A stretch of DNA of 64,000 nt from Eleusine coracana subsp. coracana (Eukaryota; Streptophyta; Magnoliopsida; Poales; Poaceae). The DNA lies in NCBI GenBank assembly GCA_032690845.1, contig CM064430.1, positions 53,541,882 to 53,605,881 on the forward strand. Direction: 5' to 3'. The first letter of the stretch is position 1; every line of letters starts with the position of its first letter. The position numbers and the translations under genes are program-made. Shown one piece after another: positions 36,843 to 49,206 of this stretch. A model generated the notes under the pieces. The model made no database searches. It was given only the letters and a program-made list of their open reading frames with translations, and was not told where the DNA came from.

Positions 36843-39514
36843 ATGACGCCCAACCCGACGGAGCCGGAGGCGGGGCCCGAGCAGGAGCAGGAGCAGCAGC
36901 CGGCGGCGGAGACCCCCACGGCGGCGCCGGTCAAGAAGAAGCGAAACCTCCCCGGGACGCCAGGTGACCAGCTACCTCCTCCTCCCGCTTCCCCTGCCCC
37001 GCGCGCCTTCCGCTGCTGCTTCCCCCTCTTCTGAGTTCTGACTGTGCAGCTGCTGCTGCTGCGTTTTGCTCCGCGCAGATCCGGACGCCGAGGTGATCGC
37101 GCTGTCGCCGGGGACGCTGCTGGCGACGAACCGCTTCGTCTGCGAGGTGTGCGGGAAGGGGTTCCAGCGGGACCAGAACCTGCAGCTGCACCGCCGGGGA
37201 CACAACCTGCCCTGGCGGCTGCGGCAGCGCGGCCCGGGCGCCGCGCCACCGCGCCGGAGGGTCTACGTGTGCCCGGAGCCCGGCTGCGTGCACCACTCCC
37301 CCGCACGCGCGCTCGGGGACCTCACCGGGATCAAGAAGCACTTCTGCCGGAAGCACGGGGAGAAGCGCTGGGCGTGCCCGCGCTGCGGGAAGCGGTACGC
37401 CGTCCAGGCCGACCTCAAGGCGCACGCCAAGACATGCGGCACCCGCGAGTACCGATGCGACTGCGGCACCCTCTTCACAAGGTCCTTCCCTCCCCAAATC
37501 CAGCCAAATCCTGGATTGCCCGACGGCCAATCCGGTTCACTTGAGCAAACAAAAACAGAAAAAAAAAAAAGGCTTTGCTTTCTTGTTTCATTCATTGAAT
37601 GGCATGCTTTGCTTGCTTGGATCAGAAGGGACAGCTTCGTGACGCACCGCGCCTTCTGCGGCGCACTCGTGGAGGAGACTGGTAGGGTGCTGGCGGTGCC
37701 GGCGCCGCCATCGCCCCGCCCGCCTGATTTGGAGGCTGAGGAGAATGTGGACAAGGACAGAGACAAGGGGGAGGAGGATGAGGAGAACCAGAATTCTGCC
37801 GTCGCCGAGACGGAACCGCCTCCACGTGTCGAGGCGGTGCCGGAGAAGCCACAGTGCATTCCGTCTCCACCTCCATTGCCACAGGATCCGCAGCGCAGTC
37901 CGCCTCCGCTACCGTTACCACAGGACCCCTTGCCCCTTCGCTCGCGGCCTCCATTGCATCAGGAACCACAGCCGCTTCGCTCGCGGCCTCCATTTCTTCC
38001 ACAGGATCAACAGCAGGCAGTTGTGGCAGTGGTGCCAAGTGTGGATGGTATGCTCCTATATAATCCATCATGTTTGTGTGCTTGTCTTATTGCCATAGAT
38101 AGGCTGTATCAGATTTATTGCAAATTCTTGCTCTTTAAGTCTATCTAACAGATGTGGTAGGAAAGCAATGCATACATTGTGTCTTTTATTTCCTAATTAG
38201 GTTTGCAGTTGAACAATGATATGAGTAAGTGACCACTGACCTGTTCTTTCTTATTTTGTTCTGTCCATTATAGAACCAAAGGTGGTTGCTGCGCCAATTC
38301 TGCTTGCCAAGCAAGAGCAGGAAGCTGATCAAGATGAAGGCACCTGCTTTCAGCAAGCTGATCATTACAAGGATACTGAGCTTGAGAGCTCCAATCTGCT
38401 GGACAAAGACACTCCGATGCTTCCATGCTTCCTCCCCTCGCCCTCCGAGGCCATCGGTACAGATGTCAGCAGCACTACCTGCGCTGCAGGCGGCAGTGTT
38501 TCCAATTCCATGGCCCCATCCACAACAACCAACACGTTTGCCGGTCTGTTCGCATCAGCCACAACAAGCACCACTTCCCAGAGCAGATCTCTGCGTGATC
38601 TTATTGGAGTTGATCCCACCTTCCTTTGCCTTGCAATTGGTTCGCCCTCTCCTCTATTCTCACAGACAAATGCAAGTAACCCTGGCACCTTTGCTCCACC
38701 TCCAGCACCGCACATGTCGGCGACCGCTCTCCTGCAGAAGGCTGCTGAGGTTGGAGCTTCGCAATCCAGCTCATCCTTCCTGAAGGAGTTTGGGCTTGGC
38801 TCTTCCTCCTCATCATCGCCACCGTCAAAGGTACCTCAGGGAAGGTTCACTGATAACAACGCTCAACATTGGCACCACAGGAGTAACCAGCAGATGGAGA
38901 TGGAACGCCAGCAGAGTAATCGGCAAATAGAGATGGAACATCATCCTAGTAATCGGCAGATGGAGATGGAACGCCACCAGAGTAATCGGCAAATAGAGAT
39001 GGAACATCATCCTAGTAATCGGCAAATGGAGATGGAACGCCACCCTAGTAATCGGCGAATGGAGATGGAACGCCACCCTAGTAATCAGCGAATGGAGATG
39101 GATCACCGAAGAAGTAATCAGCAAATTGAGATGGAGCGCTACCGAAGTAATCAGCAAATGGAGATGGAGCACCGCAGAAATAATCAGCAAATGGAGGTGG
39201 AACGCCACCGGAGTAATCAGCAAATGGAGGTGGAGCCAAGGTCGATGCTATCCAGCAGTCTAGGCCTTGGCCTTGCATATCAAAGTGGGAATTCAGGGTT
39301 GCCAGACTTGATGATGGGACCATCACCACTGTTTGGTCCAAAGCCTGCTACTCTGGACTTCCTTGGGCTTGGCATTGGAGGGACCATGGGCGGCTCCACG
39401 GCCAATGGTGGCCTCCCGGCATTGATGGTGAGGGGAGAGCTGGATATGGGGTCTGCACAGCCCGCTCCATGGGAGGATGGCAAGAGGAAGACCAACGGCC
39501 GCACAATCCTGTGA
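36843..39514 (+). CDS. INDETERMINATE-domain (IDD) C2H2 zinc-finger transcription factor, 4 exons
   Basis: This nuclear transcription factor is of the plant IDD family, whose members act with GRAS proteins in development, hormone and sugar signalling. Exons 36843-36963, 37079-37481, 37626-38047 and 38274-39514 give 728 residues, with frame kept at each junction. A KKKRNLPG nuclear-localisation signal lies at 31-38. Four fingers follow: C62/C65/H78/H82, C105/C110/H128/H133, C140/C143/H156/C160 and C167/C169/H182/C186, the last two CCHC as in all IDDs. A proline-rich, imperfectly repeated stretch (about 265-305) comes next. The family motif MSATALLQKAA starts at 463, and DFLGLG at 677-682 matches the C-terminal TxDFLG motif. 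Residues 519-639 are eleven 11-residue repeats. The start is fixed by the conserved N-terminal layout. Which IDD subgroup it belongs to is not decided here. Confidence 0.93.
38882..39244 (+). repeat. 33-bp coding minisatellite, 11 units, in the IDD gene
   Basis: Eleven consecutive in-frame 33-base units encode variants of SNRQMEMERHP (residues 519-639). Positions S, N, Q, E and E are nearly constant; I/M and V/M swaps and H/R/P/Q changes mark individual units. Units 2 and 4 encode identical peptides, suggesting recent unit duplication. The block lies between the MSATALLQKAA motif and the C-terminal DFLG motif, in a region normally poorly conserved in IDD proteins. Its charged, Met/Glu/Arg-rich heptad-like content could form a helix. 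Confidence 0.95.
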
Positions 39515-42500
39515 GGTTTTCTTTTTGTAACCTTAGGGGTTTTGTGCTCCGGCTCATTCTTTCAGCAGATGTGTTGGTAGAGCTAGAACTCTGTAAGATG
39601 CAGATTTGTATATAGCTCGATGCTTCTTCCAATCCTGCCTTTTGTCTAATATCTGAACTGAAGTTAACATTATAGCAGAAATTTGATCCGGGGAAGATGG
39701 GACCTGACATTGACCCGACCTTGATTGCCCCCGTTCCTTTCAAATGTACAGGGTAAGTAGTTGCCTTAATTACCGAAAACTTGCAATGCTAACCATGTAC
39801 TGTTTTTGGAAAAAGAAGAGTTGAGATTAGGACAGTGATGCTGACACGGGAAAGGTGTTTTTTTCTTACTGTTGTTCCTTAAGTCGGCACGACTAAAACC
39901 TGCCAGTCAACAAACTTCTTCAGGAGCTTTGGTGTTTCAGATAATATATTGTGCGCTAGACGTGTAAATACCTTTTTGTTTACTTTGCCTTTTGTTCTAC
40001 GACTTAGCAGTCATGATACTGACGTTCTTATGTGAGATGGCTTTGAATATGTTTCACTGCTGTTGTTATCAACCCGGGTATCGTCAAAGCAGTAACGGGC
40101 TGAGCACAGAACAGTAGTATTCCATGGCTAACAGCCGTGTATTTCCTCAGATTTTCTGTTGCTTTCGCCAGCGACAGGCTAAACGATTCAGTTCGTGTTT
40201 ACCCGAATCCAGGTCTTTTTCTTCGATTCTTCAACACCTCGTAGAATTTCTACAACGGCCATCCCGCAAACAACTACTAGGTGGCTATCGTGCACATGCT
40301 GTGCCACAGTTCAGTCCGATCGATGTTACTGCTGAGACCAACGTCACGAGCTGGATTCTGCCCACTGAACGTGTCAAGTTCCTTTCGGTGAAGGAAAAAA
40401 GGAGAGGACGGACGTGTCGAGATTTCGTCGGATCCCGTCGTACTAGTCTACAGTGCTTCTCGTCCGACAAGACGAGTGTAGCCTAGTCAGTGTGGTAAGA
40501 AATGAACCGCTTAACTTGGAGATAATTGAGGCAATCATTATTGAAGGAATGAATTATGAGAGGCTTTGGTACGTGCCCACAAATCGCCAAAAAAAAAAAA
40601 AGAGGAGGTGTACACACTACACAGGGCGGTTGCCTCAATTGTGGCGATATGCGCTAAGCGAAAAACAATGAGTAGGTTATGATAATATCAAAATTGTGTC
40701 GAGTGTGCTTTTATAAAATCAACAAATGAGCTAATAAAGTTTATAACATGTCAATTAAATTTTGAAGGGAGTAATATACCTGACTAGAGAGTACACGCAA
40801 TCACGCATTATGCGTGCCGAACAAGCTCACAATTGGACCCCCCAAGTCATAGGCTACTTTCTTAGAACCGGCCACTCTGTCACACCAAGGCACGCTCGGG
40901 TACTAACCTAGATCCTTTCTTGGTAGAAGGTTCGCTTTGGATATTTTTCCTCTTTTGGCAACTCAGATAAGGAAGGCGAAGCTCGATTGCTCCCAATTGT
41001 TGAATCTTTTTGTGCCAAGCAGTTTCGAGATTGCAAATGAAATAACCTCATGTTTTGGGAGCCAGACAGAATTAGCAACTTCAACACCTGGAAAAATGTC
41101 CTCATTTTTTTTTTGTTGCTTCTTGATGTGATAGTTCAGGCCAGTTTTTGGCGTCATTTTTGCGTCAGATTTGGCAAAAAGTCCATTTGGGAAATCATCT
41201 ATATATGTAACTCAACTACTCAAGTGCCATCTCCGGTTGTACAGCATGTGTACAAACAGAGTACAGACCAATGATGAATAAGGGACCCTAGAAAGTTCAG
41301 CAACAAGTTGCAGCACCAGATTCAATCCCCAGCCTGGACTTCGTCGTATAGTTCCATATAGGTGCAAAGGCTATGGATGTCCCGTTTTGTCCTGGACGAC
41401 AGGAATGAAAAAACATCAAAGGGAGCGGATCTTTTTTTTTTTTTTTTTGAATAGGGAGCAGAGCACATTCAGGATCGGAATGAATTGCCTGTCTTGTATG
41501 GGCAAAGGCGCGCTGGGTCAGCATTCAAAACGTGCAAGGTGGCAAACACATGGTAGCTTGACAAATCTGGAGCAGGCGTTGCTGCCTGCACCTGAACCAC
41601 CTGCCAGATTGCTGAGCTGGTTGAATGCCGCTCCTTCCTGATGCTTGAATGTGCAGAGTGAACAGGTCATCTCTTTCAGTTATTAGCAGTAACTGCACAA
41701 GTTCCAGTTTCAGCATTGGGATTTGCATCGCTTGTGGGTTATCCTGAGATTATTTTGTTACCGACGATTTGAAGAACAAGCTCTGCGCTGTGATTTCTCC
41801 TGCATTTCCCGCTTATCAAGGTTTGCTTGCTCCAGCCTCGAGTCGCCAAAGGAACCCAAACTTGGGCCTTTGCTGCGAGGCGGCGTTTGTTCAGCATACT
41901 GTATGGACCAGAAACTGGTAAACTTGCCATGCCGGCCCGAATAAATGAACCGATTCGGCCACCTCACCCAGGCAGGTGGCTTCAGTGGTGGCCCAACCTT
42001 CATCCGCCATTCGTGGGCCGTGGCCCATATTTGTTGTGCAATCCGTGGAAGTTCTGCTCCAGATCTGCAACGTGAAGGCGGCGGCGGCCTCACGGAGATC
42101 GCTTGCATACCGGACGTTGCGGTCGAGTCACCGGCGACGGCGATGGCTGTGGCGCCTTCCCCTGAATTGATGCTTCAGGAGGTTAACCAAGTTTTGTTCT
42201 AGATAGGCCACATTTCACATCTGCCTTGGTGATTAACCTAGGTGTTGTTTTAAGCATCGTTAACTTAAGTCCGAGCTTTGAACAGGAATCCTTTCCCGAC
42301 TGGTATGTCCGATCTGTTCCGCTTGTGATTCTGATAATCACATGGTTTTACTTCAGAACAACGCCAACAGTGCATGATGCGTCAATGTAGCAATTTCAGT
42401 CTCCCTACTGCAGTTGTATAGACTGCTCATGTGATTTTCATTCTACCAACTGAATTTTAACTGATCAGCGCCCCTCCTGCAGTAATTTTTTGTTCATCAG

Positions 42501-45500
42501 TGGGCATTTTAAAATGAAATGAAGGAAACGGGTAAGATGCCACTGGGGTGAAGCAATGCCGCGCCAACTGTCACTTGTCATCACACCAAGTGTCATTACG
42601 CCAGTAAGGTAAGCTTAAAAACTTCACATCCCAATTTGGACACATCACAGTTATTTCAGGTAAATTCTTTATAGGATCGGGAAGATTCGCCGCCCTGTGT
42701 CTCATGCACGGCCAGGTTAGAGAATCCATCTCGTGGCAGCCGCAGCTAGGTTCCCCGTTAATCAATGTTATCCTCAGGATTTGTAATAACCTGCTTATAT
42801 ATCTTTTCACCCACCTTTTTGTTATACTTCTGCTACGGCTCGAGGTCGAGGTAGCCACAAGTTTTGCATGTTATTTGATCTGCGTGCTGCGTTGGTAGTT
42901 TGGTACTACTACAATTATCGATTATATGTGGTCCTGCAGTTTAATCTTAATGAAATATACAGTACACACTAAGGCGTGTTCTCGAAAAAATTGTGGTCCT
43001 GGCGTCCTGCAGAATTTCGAACTCTAGATGCCATCTAATCTTTTTTTTTTCTCAATGTAGAGTGAATCTGAGAGCGGCTATTAATAAACAATCAATCGAG
43101 CACTCATGTAATATCTACTAATAAATAACATTTTGAAAGAGAAAATATGTTTAAGGTTGATAAACATTCCAGCATACCATTATTTTCTGTTGATGCCCTC
43201 TCCGTTTTTCTCTTGAAAATATAACCATTACTAGACGTTGTCACGTTAGTCGTCACTGGTTGATACTTATTGTCCCGACACTTCAAGCAAGATTCCAGTT
43301 CATTATTATACCTTTTAGATTACTCAATGATTACAAATGCATGTCAGGGTTGCACTCCGGCTGGTTCTGCTTTCACACAAATTTATATAGTACTATATAT
43401 ATATTTATCGGAAAGATTCTGCTAGTACTCCAAACACCTTTCGTTTGCAACGTTTCCTATTGGCACCAGATTAGCATGGACCATTAGTTAATCACAAGAT
43501 TGATTCGTTTGCTTAATCGCCACCACAGTATCACAAGGGTACGGGGATGAAAAAACAAATGGCCGCTTAGGGTTGACGGGCTGGGAAAAGAATCACAAGC
43601 ATTGCTGCCACGTTTCGTTGTGTCATGGGCAACGTACTACCTGGCTACTGGCTAATCGCCCTTCGATCCTTAGCGCGTATCCTATCTTATCTTAGGCATT
43701 GAAATGGAGTCGGTATTTTAGTGACACTGAGGTCACGTCACATGGTTAGTGGCGTAATTCAAGGAAAGGTGAAAGGATTTCTAGGGTAAAGTTGAGTGCT
43801 TCACAAGGGTGAAAATTGAAAATGGTTCGTGCAAATCTATGTTACGTACAAGCAAAAGATCAAATCTTAGAACCTTGACTCGGCTCAAGAAGGCCTGTAA
43901 ATCAACTAGGGAGGTAAATCTTGCAGTGAACCGTAAATGATCTCAGATTTGGAAAGTCAGCAACAGGGATCGGAGTACCTAATAATGCAGTAAAAACCTT
44001 GCCACTAACTGCCGGTATACATCATGGGACTCTCAGAAGAGATAGAGACAACCATAGCACAAAAATATCCACTTGCATCTGGCAAAATTTTATCAGTTAA
44101 GATTCATTGACCTCTATGTCTCGGTTTGATAGCCAATTTAAGATGAGCGCTGCAGGTTATTTCAGGCAGATCCAAGGCGATAAGTTGGAGGTTGGGAAGC
44201 AGGGGCGTGGCTTGTCCGGGAGTAAGGGCGCCTCCATTTGATTAATCGCCATCGCCGCTGGTGTTAGCGCATTAACAAAGCAAGTGGAGATCACGGAGCA
44301 TGTGAGGGGAATCGAGCACATGATGATCATTTGGGTTTAGTAGTGTATTGGTCCCTATCTCGCGTAGACAAGTGTCCTTAGCGCTGATCCCTTAGCTAAT
44401 ACCGCATCCAATCTCGATTGGAAACAGCCTAGATGTGTGTGTAAAGAACGTGTTTATACAGCCTCGACACAGCTAAGCTCGGTTATGAGTGTTATATTAA
44501 GAACAGTAGCCTTAACCATGCATACCCCTGTAGATACACATAACATTTGTTTTTTTTTTATGGAGTACAACAGGTCTGAAAAGGTCAGCATATAGGGCAA
44601 ATTGCGGCTGCTGCACTTGCAATGCGTCGCCTTCTTTTTCAATTTCAGTTTACTATATTATGTGTTATGCGTTGAAAAGTATGTTTCATGTATTGCCCAA
44701 CAATTTTTCAGCATTTGAGATCACAAAATTCTCTGAGAGCCATTACACACATCGTTGTAAAGAAAGAAGCTGCTAACCTCAGGAAAATTGTTATCAGCAA
44801 ATCAACCCACGTACGAACTCTCCGCTGAAGTAAACAGGAAGGTTCATGCATGCAATGCAACATCATGGGACAAGCGAAATCCCAGTAACGTTTCTCTTTG
44901 TACCTTTTCTTCACCAAAAACGAACTGACAACGCCGGCCGCCGGCCGCCCGGCTGACAACGCAGATCGGATAATCTGAATCGATAATAAAAGTCTACATG
45001 TCGTTCCTTGCAGCCAACGGCTTCGTCCTCGTGGGGACGCCGCCGCCGGCGCCAGGCCCCTACACTGCCATCCACGGCGGTTGATTTCGTCCCACGGCCC
45101 TCCCCAGCTGACGCCTGCGTTACTAAACGGGGAGGTGCGCATCCGACGGCAAGGGGATAAGATAAGGCTTACCCGGAACGCACAAGGCACAGGTCAACAT
45201 GGGGAGGGACGGGATCAAAAACTTGCCGAGAGGAGAAATAAGGGTGAGCTGGTGTGTCCTCTATCCATGCTGTGCATGTACAGTTGAAAATTTTCCGAGG
45301 AGGCAGGGCGTGTAGGACCATCATAATACTATGCTTTCCCGGGCATGTGCATTATTCACCAGAGGGATTCGAGATCGGCTGTCGTGAGTGAGTTGGATTC
45401 GAAGAGCTCCAGGATCCCGTCTAGTTATGTTATGCTTGCACCTTGCAGTGGTCCAGCTTTACAGTTCAGAGAAATGGAGTGTGGCATCAGCTGCAGCCGC

Positions 45501-46854
45501 CCTGACTGTACCGTTTGCTGAGTCGGCAAAGGAACCTGTTCGTGAGTCATGACAACAGATAAACTTCTTTTGTTGCGTCGGGGGAAAAAAAGGTTGCGCC
45601 GATAGAAATTCAAACCGAAATCCGCTTTGTAACAGTGACGCTTCTGTTGGTGTGTACTACTGTACTCAGACCTAGCTGCTAACCCCTAGCAGCTCCCAAA
45701 TCCCGATATGTTCTCACCCTCCATGAGCTAGCAGACTTAAAATACTAGCAGCACTTGCAGTTTGCCAGTCAGTAGACAACATATCTCTAACAGTTGACGG
45801 TACCCGAGCCCCGCATGTCAGCGACGGGAAGAAGATCACGAGGATTGCAGTCTCGTATGTTCAGGCTGCTACTAATAGTATACCGCGACGACTAATCAAC
45901 CGGTGAGCAGTGGCTGCGTTTGGAATCCCGGAGCACGAAAAAGAAGAGAGATGGGCAGCCGTTCGTCGTCCCCGGATCGGCGGGGCGCGGCCGCAGGGTG
46001 GCGACACGTCCAATGGCGCCGGTGCGGGTGGTCCCGCATGCGCCGCTCGACGCGTGGATATCTCTATTCATCCGGGCCAATGGCAGCAGGCTATGTTGCG
46101 CCCGTCCCGGTGCAGCCCATGTGCCTACGCCCCTTGTCTCCCGGGCTAGCTACTCCCACAGTGACCGCTCGCCTTTGCTTTGCTTGCTTGCTTCGTTGTT
46201 GCGCCTACTAGGGCGGAGCAGAGTCCTAGCCTTATCCACTGTTCCTTTTCCCCCCTCACCTGGCAAATTCTCCCTGCATATGCCGTGTTCAAGCTTTTTT
46301 GGTCCTGCCTCGTCTATATCCTCGTCCAAGATCGACAGAAATATCTCCTAATCCGTCTTACTGCATGTGTGTGCTTGATGATCGTTCCATGCGTGGCACG
46401 GCATCATCGTATGCGCTCTCCTTGTCTACGTTGATAAGATGTGTCATGCGTGTCGCGGACCCGCGGTGTGCGTGACTCGGCGTGTGCTCTCTCGGCTCGA
46501 CAGCTTCCCCTTCTCATCTCTACTTTAGCATTAGCAAATAAAGCCTTTTCTTTCATCTGGTCTTTCACGGTTACTTGCTGTGGTTTCGGATATACTATAT
46601 TAATATGTATCCTGGTAGATTTTTTTTTTCACTGCCGTCATCATATGATTGTAACACACAAATATATTGCATATATTCCAAAAGAAAACATGTCGATTTT
46701 TCTGCCCAATTATCATAGTTAATTAAGACACCCCTTAGCAAACTCAATATAAATCGGTTGTATTACTTTCAAACGTGGGACCTAGCTAATTGTTTATTTG
46801 GTTTTGGAGGGATGTATAAGATGTTAGCTGTGATGGATTGGTATCGTGCAAATT
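39515..46854. other. Long gene-free stretch downstream of the zinc-finger gene
   Basis: About 7.3 kb with no frame I can recognise on either strand. The first few hundred bases are the 3' untranslated region. The rest alternates between AT-rich and moderately GC-rich blocks with poly(A)/poly(T) runs (for example a T run at about 41432-41449). No clear transposon ends were found. Confidence 0.5.
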
Positions 46855-47014
46855 GTATGATCACCTTCTATTTCTCTTTACTTCCTCCTACCTTAATGAA
46901 TGGCAGCACTCCTGACTTTCTTTTAAAAAAAATGTATGATCACCTTCTATTTCTCTTTACTTCCTCCTACCTTAGTCACTCCTGCCTTTCTTAAAAAAAA
47001 ATTGTATGATCACC
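46855..47014. repeat. Tandem duplication with about 70-79-bp units
   Basis: Unit 1 (46855-46933), unit 2 (46934-47003) and the start of a third (47004-47014) share GTATGATCACCTTCTATTTC, CTCTTTACTTCCTCCTACCT and a terminal run of A. Unit 2 lacks a short internal stretch. It lies about 1.2 kb upstream of the HD-ZIP start codon. Confidence 0.85.
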
Positions 47015-47985
47015 GGCTAAATTTTGGGAAGTAATTGTCAACCCAAGATTGTTCTTATTACACATATAAACTTGTATGTCACCAATTTTTATACATTAGA
47101 TTTTCCTTGTACTTGCAGGGTTTTGTTTTGGAAGATTATAGTTCAAAGTAGCTCTAAATTTGGAATAGGAAGTACACATGTTCCAAAATCATCAGTGGTG
47201 TAGTGTAACTTTGAAATACAAAACTGATTGGAGAGCTGGAGCAATTTCACTTCAAAGATTGTAAATAGTCGGCTAGCCACCGTCAAAATATAATAACATG
47301 CTACCTCTATAAAGACTACTACTAAAAAGAGAATCTCTCTCCTCAATCTTTTCAAAGAAAGTGAGAGCCCTTTCCAGGAGCAAGTGCCACCTTGTCGACC
47401 ACTCTTGTTTACCCTAGAAGGTCGTGGAGTCCCCACTAATGACCAAATTAAGCATTTACACATCGTGCATCCGGCCCCTACTTCAAGTCTTCTCAGCGAG
47501 TAAAATCAAGAAAGAAAGCATAATAGAGCATAACATATTTGGTCGTCGTTGCACATGTCCATCTATCGAAACATTGTAAACTTTGACAAGTAGTAGTTTG
47601 TATTAATTAACTGTATCATAAACACATGCAATGCACGCTCTCTATTTCATGTTGCTGGTAAGAAGAAATGACACGAAATCAACATATCCAGTAAAAAAAT
47701 CGGAAAAAGAATCTTTCATTTATCCGAAGAAGAGACTTTTATTTTTCAAACTTTTAATTAGAAATGCAACCGCTGCTGTGTACTCCTGTAGATAGTACCC
47801 TCGCTGCACGAGTGAGTACATGACAGGGTCGTACCCGATGCTGTGCTTCCGGCCGGCCATGTAACTCTCGAAGAAAAACAAAGTAGCGGTGATGCGCATC
47901 CATCCATCCATGGTCTGGCTGGGAAAGCTATCACCTACCCGGCCGGCGAGCCCCACCGGCGTCGCGCGCGCGTACCTTTGCTACC

Positions 47986-47995
47986 TATATATATT
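47986..47995 (+). promoter_or_regulatory. Probable TATA box of the HD-ZIP gene
   Basis: TATATATATT lies 246 bases before the start codon, just ahead of a pyrimidine-rich stretch with CTCTCTCG and ACACGCACC where transcription could begin. This would give a leader of about 210 to 220 bases. Inferred from position and sequence only. Confidence 0.45.
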
Positions 47996-48240
47996 ACTCC
48001 TAGGTCTCTCTCGAGACACGCACCTCGCCTTACTTAACACCAACTCAGTGCCTTGTGGTCCTCCCTCCCCTCCTTTGATCCAGTTCCCTCTGTCCTTGGC
48101 ACATCCACAACGCACCACCGGTCCTCTTCTATCAGCTAGCTCCTCCAGACCACCTCGCACTTGGCAAGGAGACAAACAGAAACCGTGAGAAAGGCGTCGC
48201 GGTTGCTGCTGATTTGGCTGGGAGATCGAGCAGGCAAGGC

Positions 48241-49206
48241 ATGGAGCAATACGAGGAGCAGCAGCACCACCAGCTCTTTCCTTCCTCCTTCGTGGACTCC
48301 TCCCTCCTGCCGGCCAACGGTGCGTTTAATTTGTGCATCATTTTTCATTTCTAGCAAGCTGCTTGCTTCACTCTGAGCATGCAAACAGTAGCTCTGGTGC
48401 CAGAATTTGCATGTGACTGGTGGTTCTTTTGAGGTGTGCAGGCGCGGCGCAGGGGGAGAGGCCGAGAGCGCGGCGCAGGAGGCGGCGTGCCGCGCGGTGC
48501 GGCGGCGAGGCTGACGCCGGGGACCCCAAGAAGCAGCGTCTGAGCGACGAGCAGGTGGAGATGCTGGAGCTGAGCTTCCGGGAGGAGCGGAAGCTGGAGA
48601 CTGGTCGGAAGGTGCACCTGGCCTCCGAGCTCGGGCTGGACCCCAAGCAGGTGGCCGTGTGGTTCCAGAACCGCCGCGCGCGCCACAAGAGCAAGCTGCT
48701 CGAGGAGGAGTTCGCCAAGCTCAAGCAGGCGCACGACGCCGACATCCTCCACAAATGCCAGCTCGAGAACGAGGTAAGAATAATCGACCTATCCAAATTA
48801 ACATGGCGCACTCTCTCGTGTCCTACTTCGTCGATTCCTGTTTGGTCATCTTTTGTTCATCGAGTTCGTGTGACACTGAGCATTGTTTGGTCCACGCACA
48901 CGGCAGCTCATGAGGATGAAGGAGAGGCTGGCGGTCGCGGAGGAGGAGCTGACGCGGCTCAGATCTTCCGCCGGGAGCCACATCGCGGTCTCCGGCGACG
49001 CCATGGGCGGCCGCGTCGTCTGCAGCGGGAGCCCGACCTCGTCGTTCTCGACGGGCACCTGCCACCAGCAGCAGCCGGGCATCAGCGGCGGCGGCGTCGA
49101 TCACCTGGGCGACGACGTCGACCTGATCTATGTCCCCGACGTCGCCGACTACGTCTACGCGGACAACGGCCTTGTCGAGTGGTTTAGCCTGTATGGACTG
49201 ATGTAA
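48241..49206 (+). CDS. HOX14: HD-ZIP class I transcription factor, HOX14/HvHox2/Vrs1 clade (3 exons)
   Basis: This homeodomain-leucine zipper I factor binds pseudopalindromic AATNATT sites as a dimer. Relatives in the clade restrain lateral spikelet and tiller growth (barley Vrs1) and act in panicle development. Exons 48241-48319, 48442-48773 and 48907-49206 give 236 residues with frame kept. A short acidic/Gln-His N terminus is followed by a basic ARRRRRRAARCGG segment (36-48). The homeodomain is at about 55-110 with WFQNRRARHKSK at 100-111, and the zipper at about 112-152 (EEEFAKLKQAHDADILHKCQ). The tail SSFSTGTCHQQQPG and terminal VEWF resemble Vrs1/HvHox2 as I recall them, but there is extra sequence (SLYGLM) at the end. 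Proximity to an IDD gene and GGPPS1 matches my recollection of the rice HOX14 locus, which supports the symbol. Confidence 0.9.

Noticed and set aside
36215..37306. 363-residue open frame on the minus strand
   Set aside because: It is the antisense shadow of the zinc-finger gene's leader and first exons, with low-complexity Arg/Ser/Phe content.
40124..40486. 120-residue frame downstream of the zinc-finger gene
   Set aside because: No recognisable motif; lies in otherwise non-coding sequence.
45903..46351. Overlapping frames of up to 143 residues
   Set aside because: No family resemblance, and three phases are open together.
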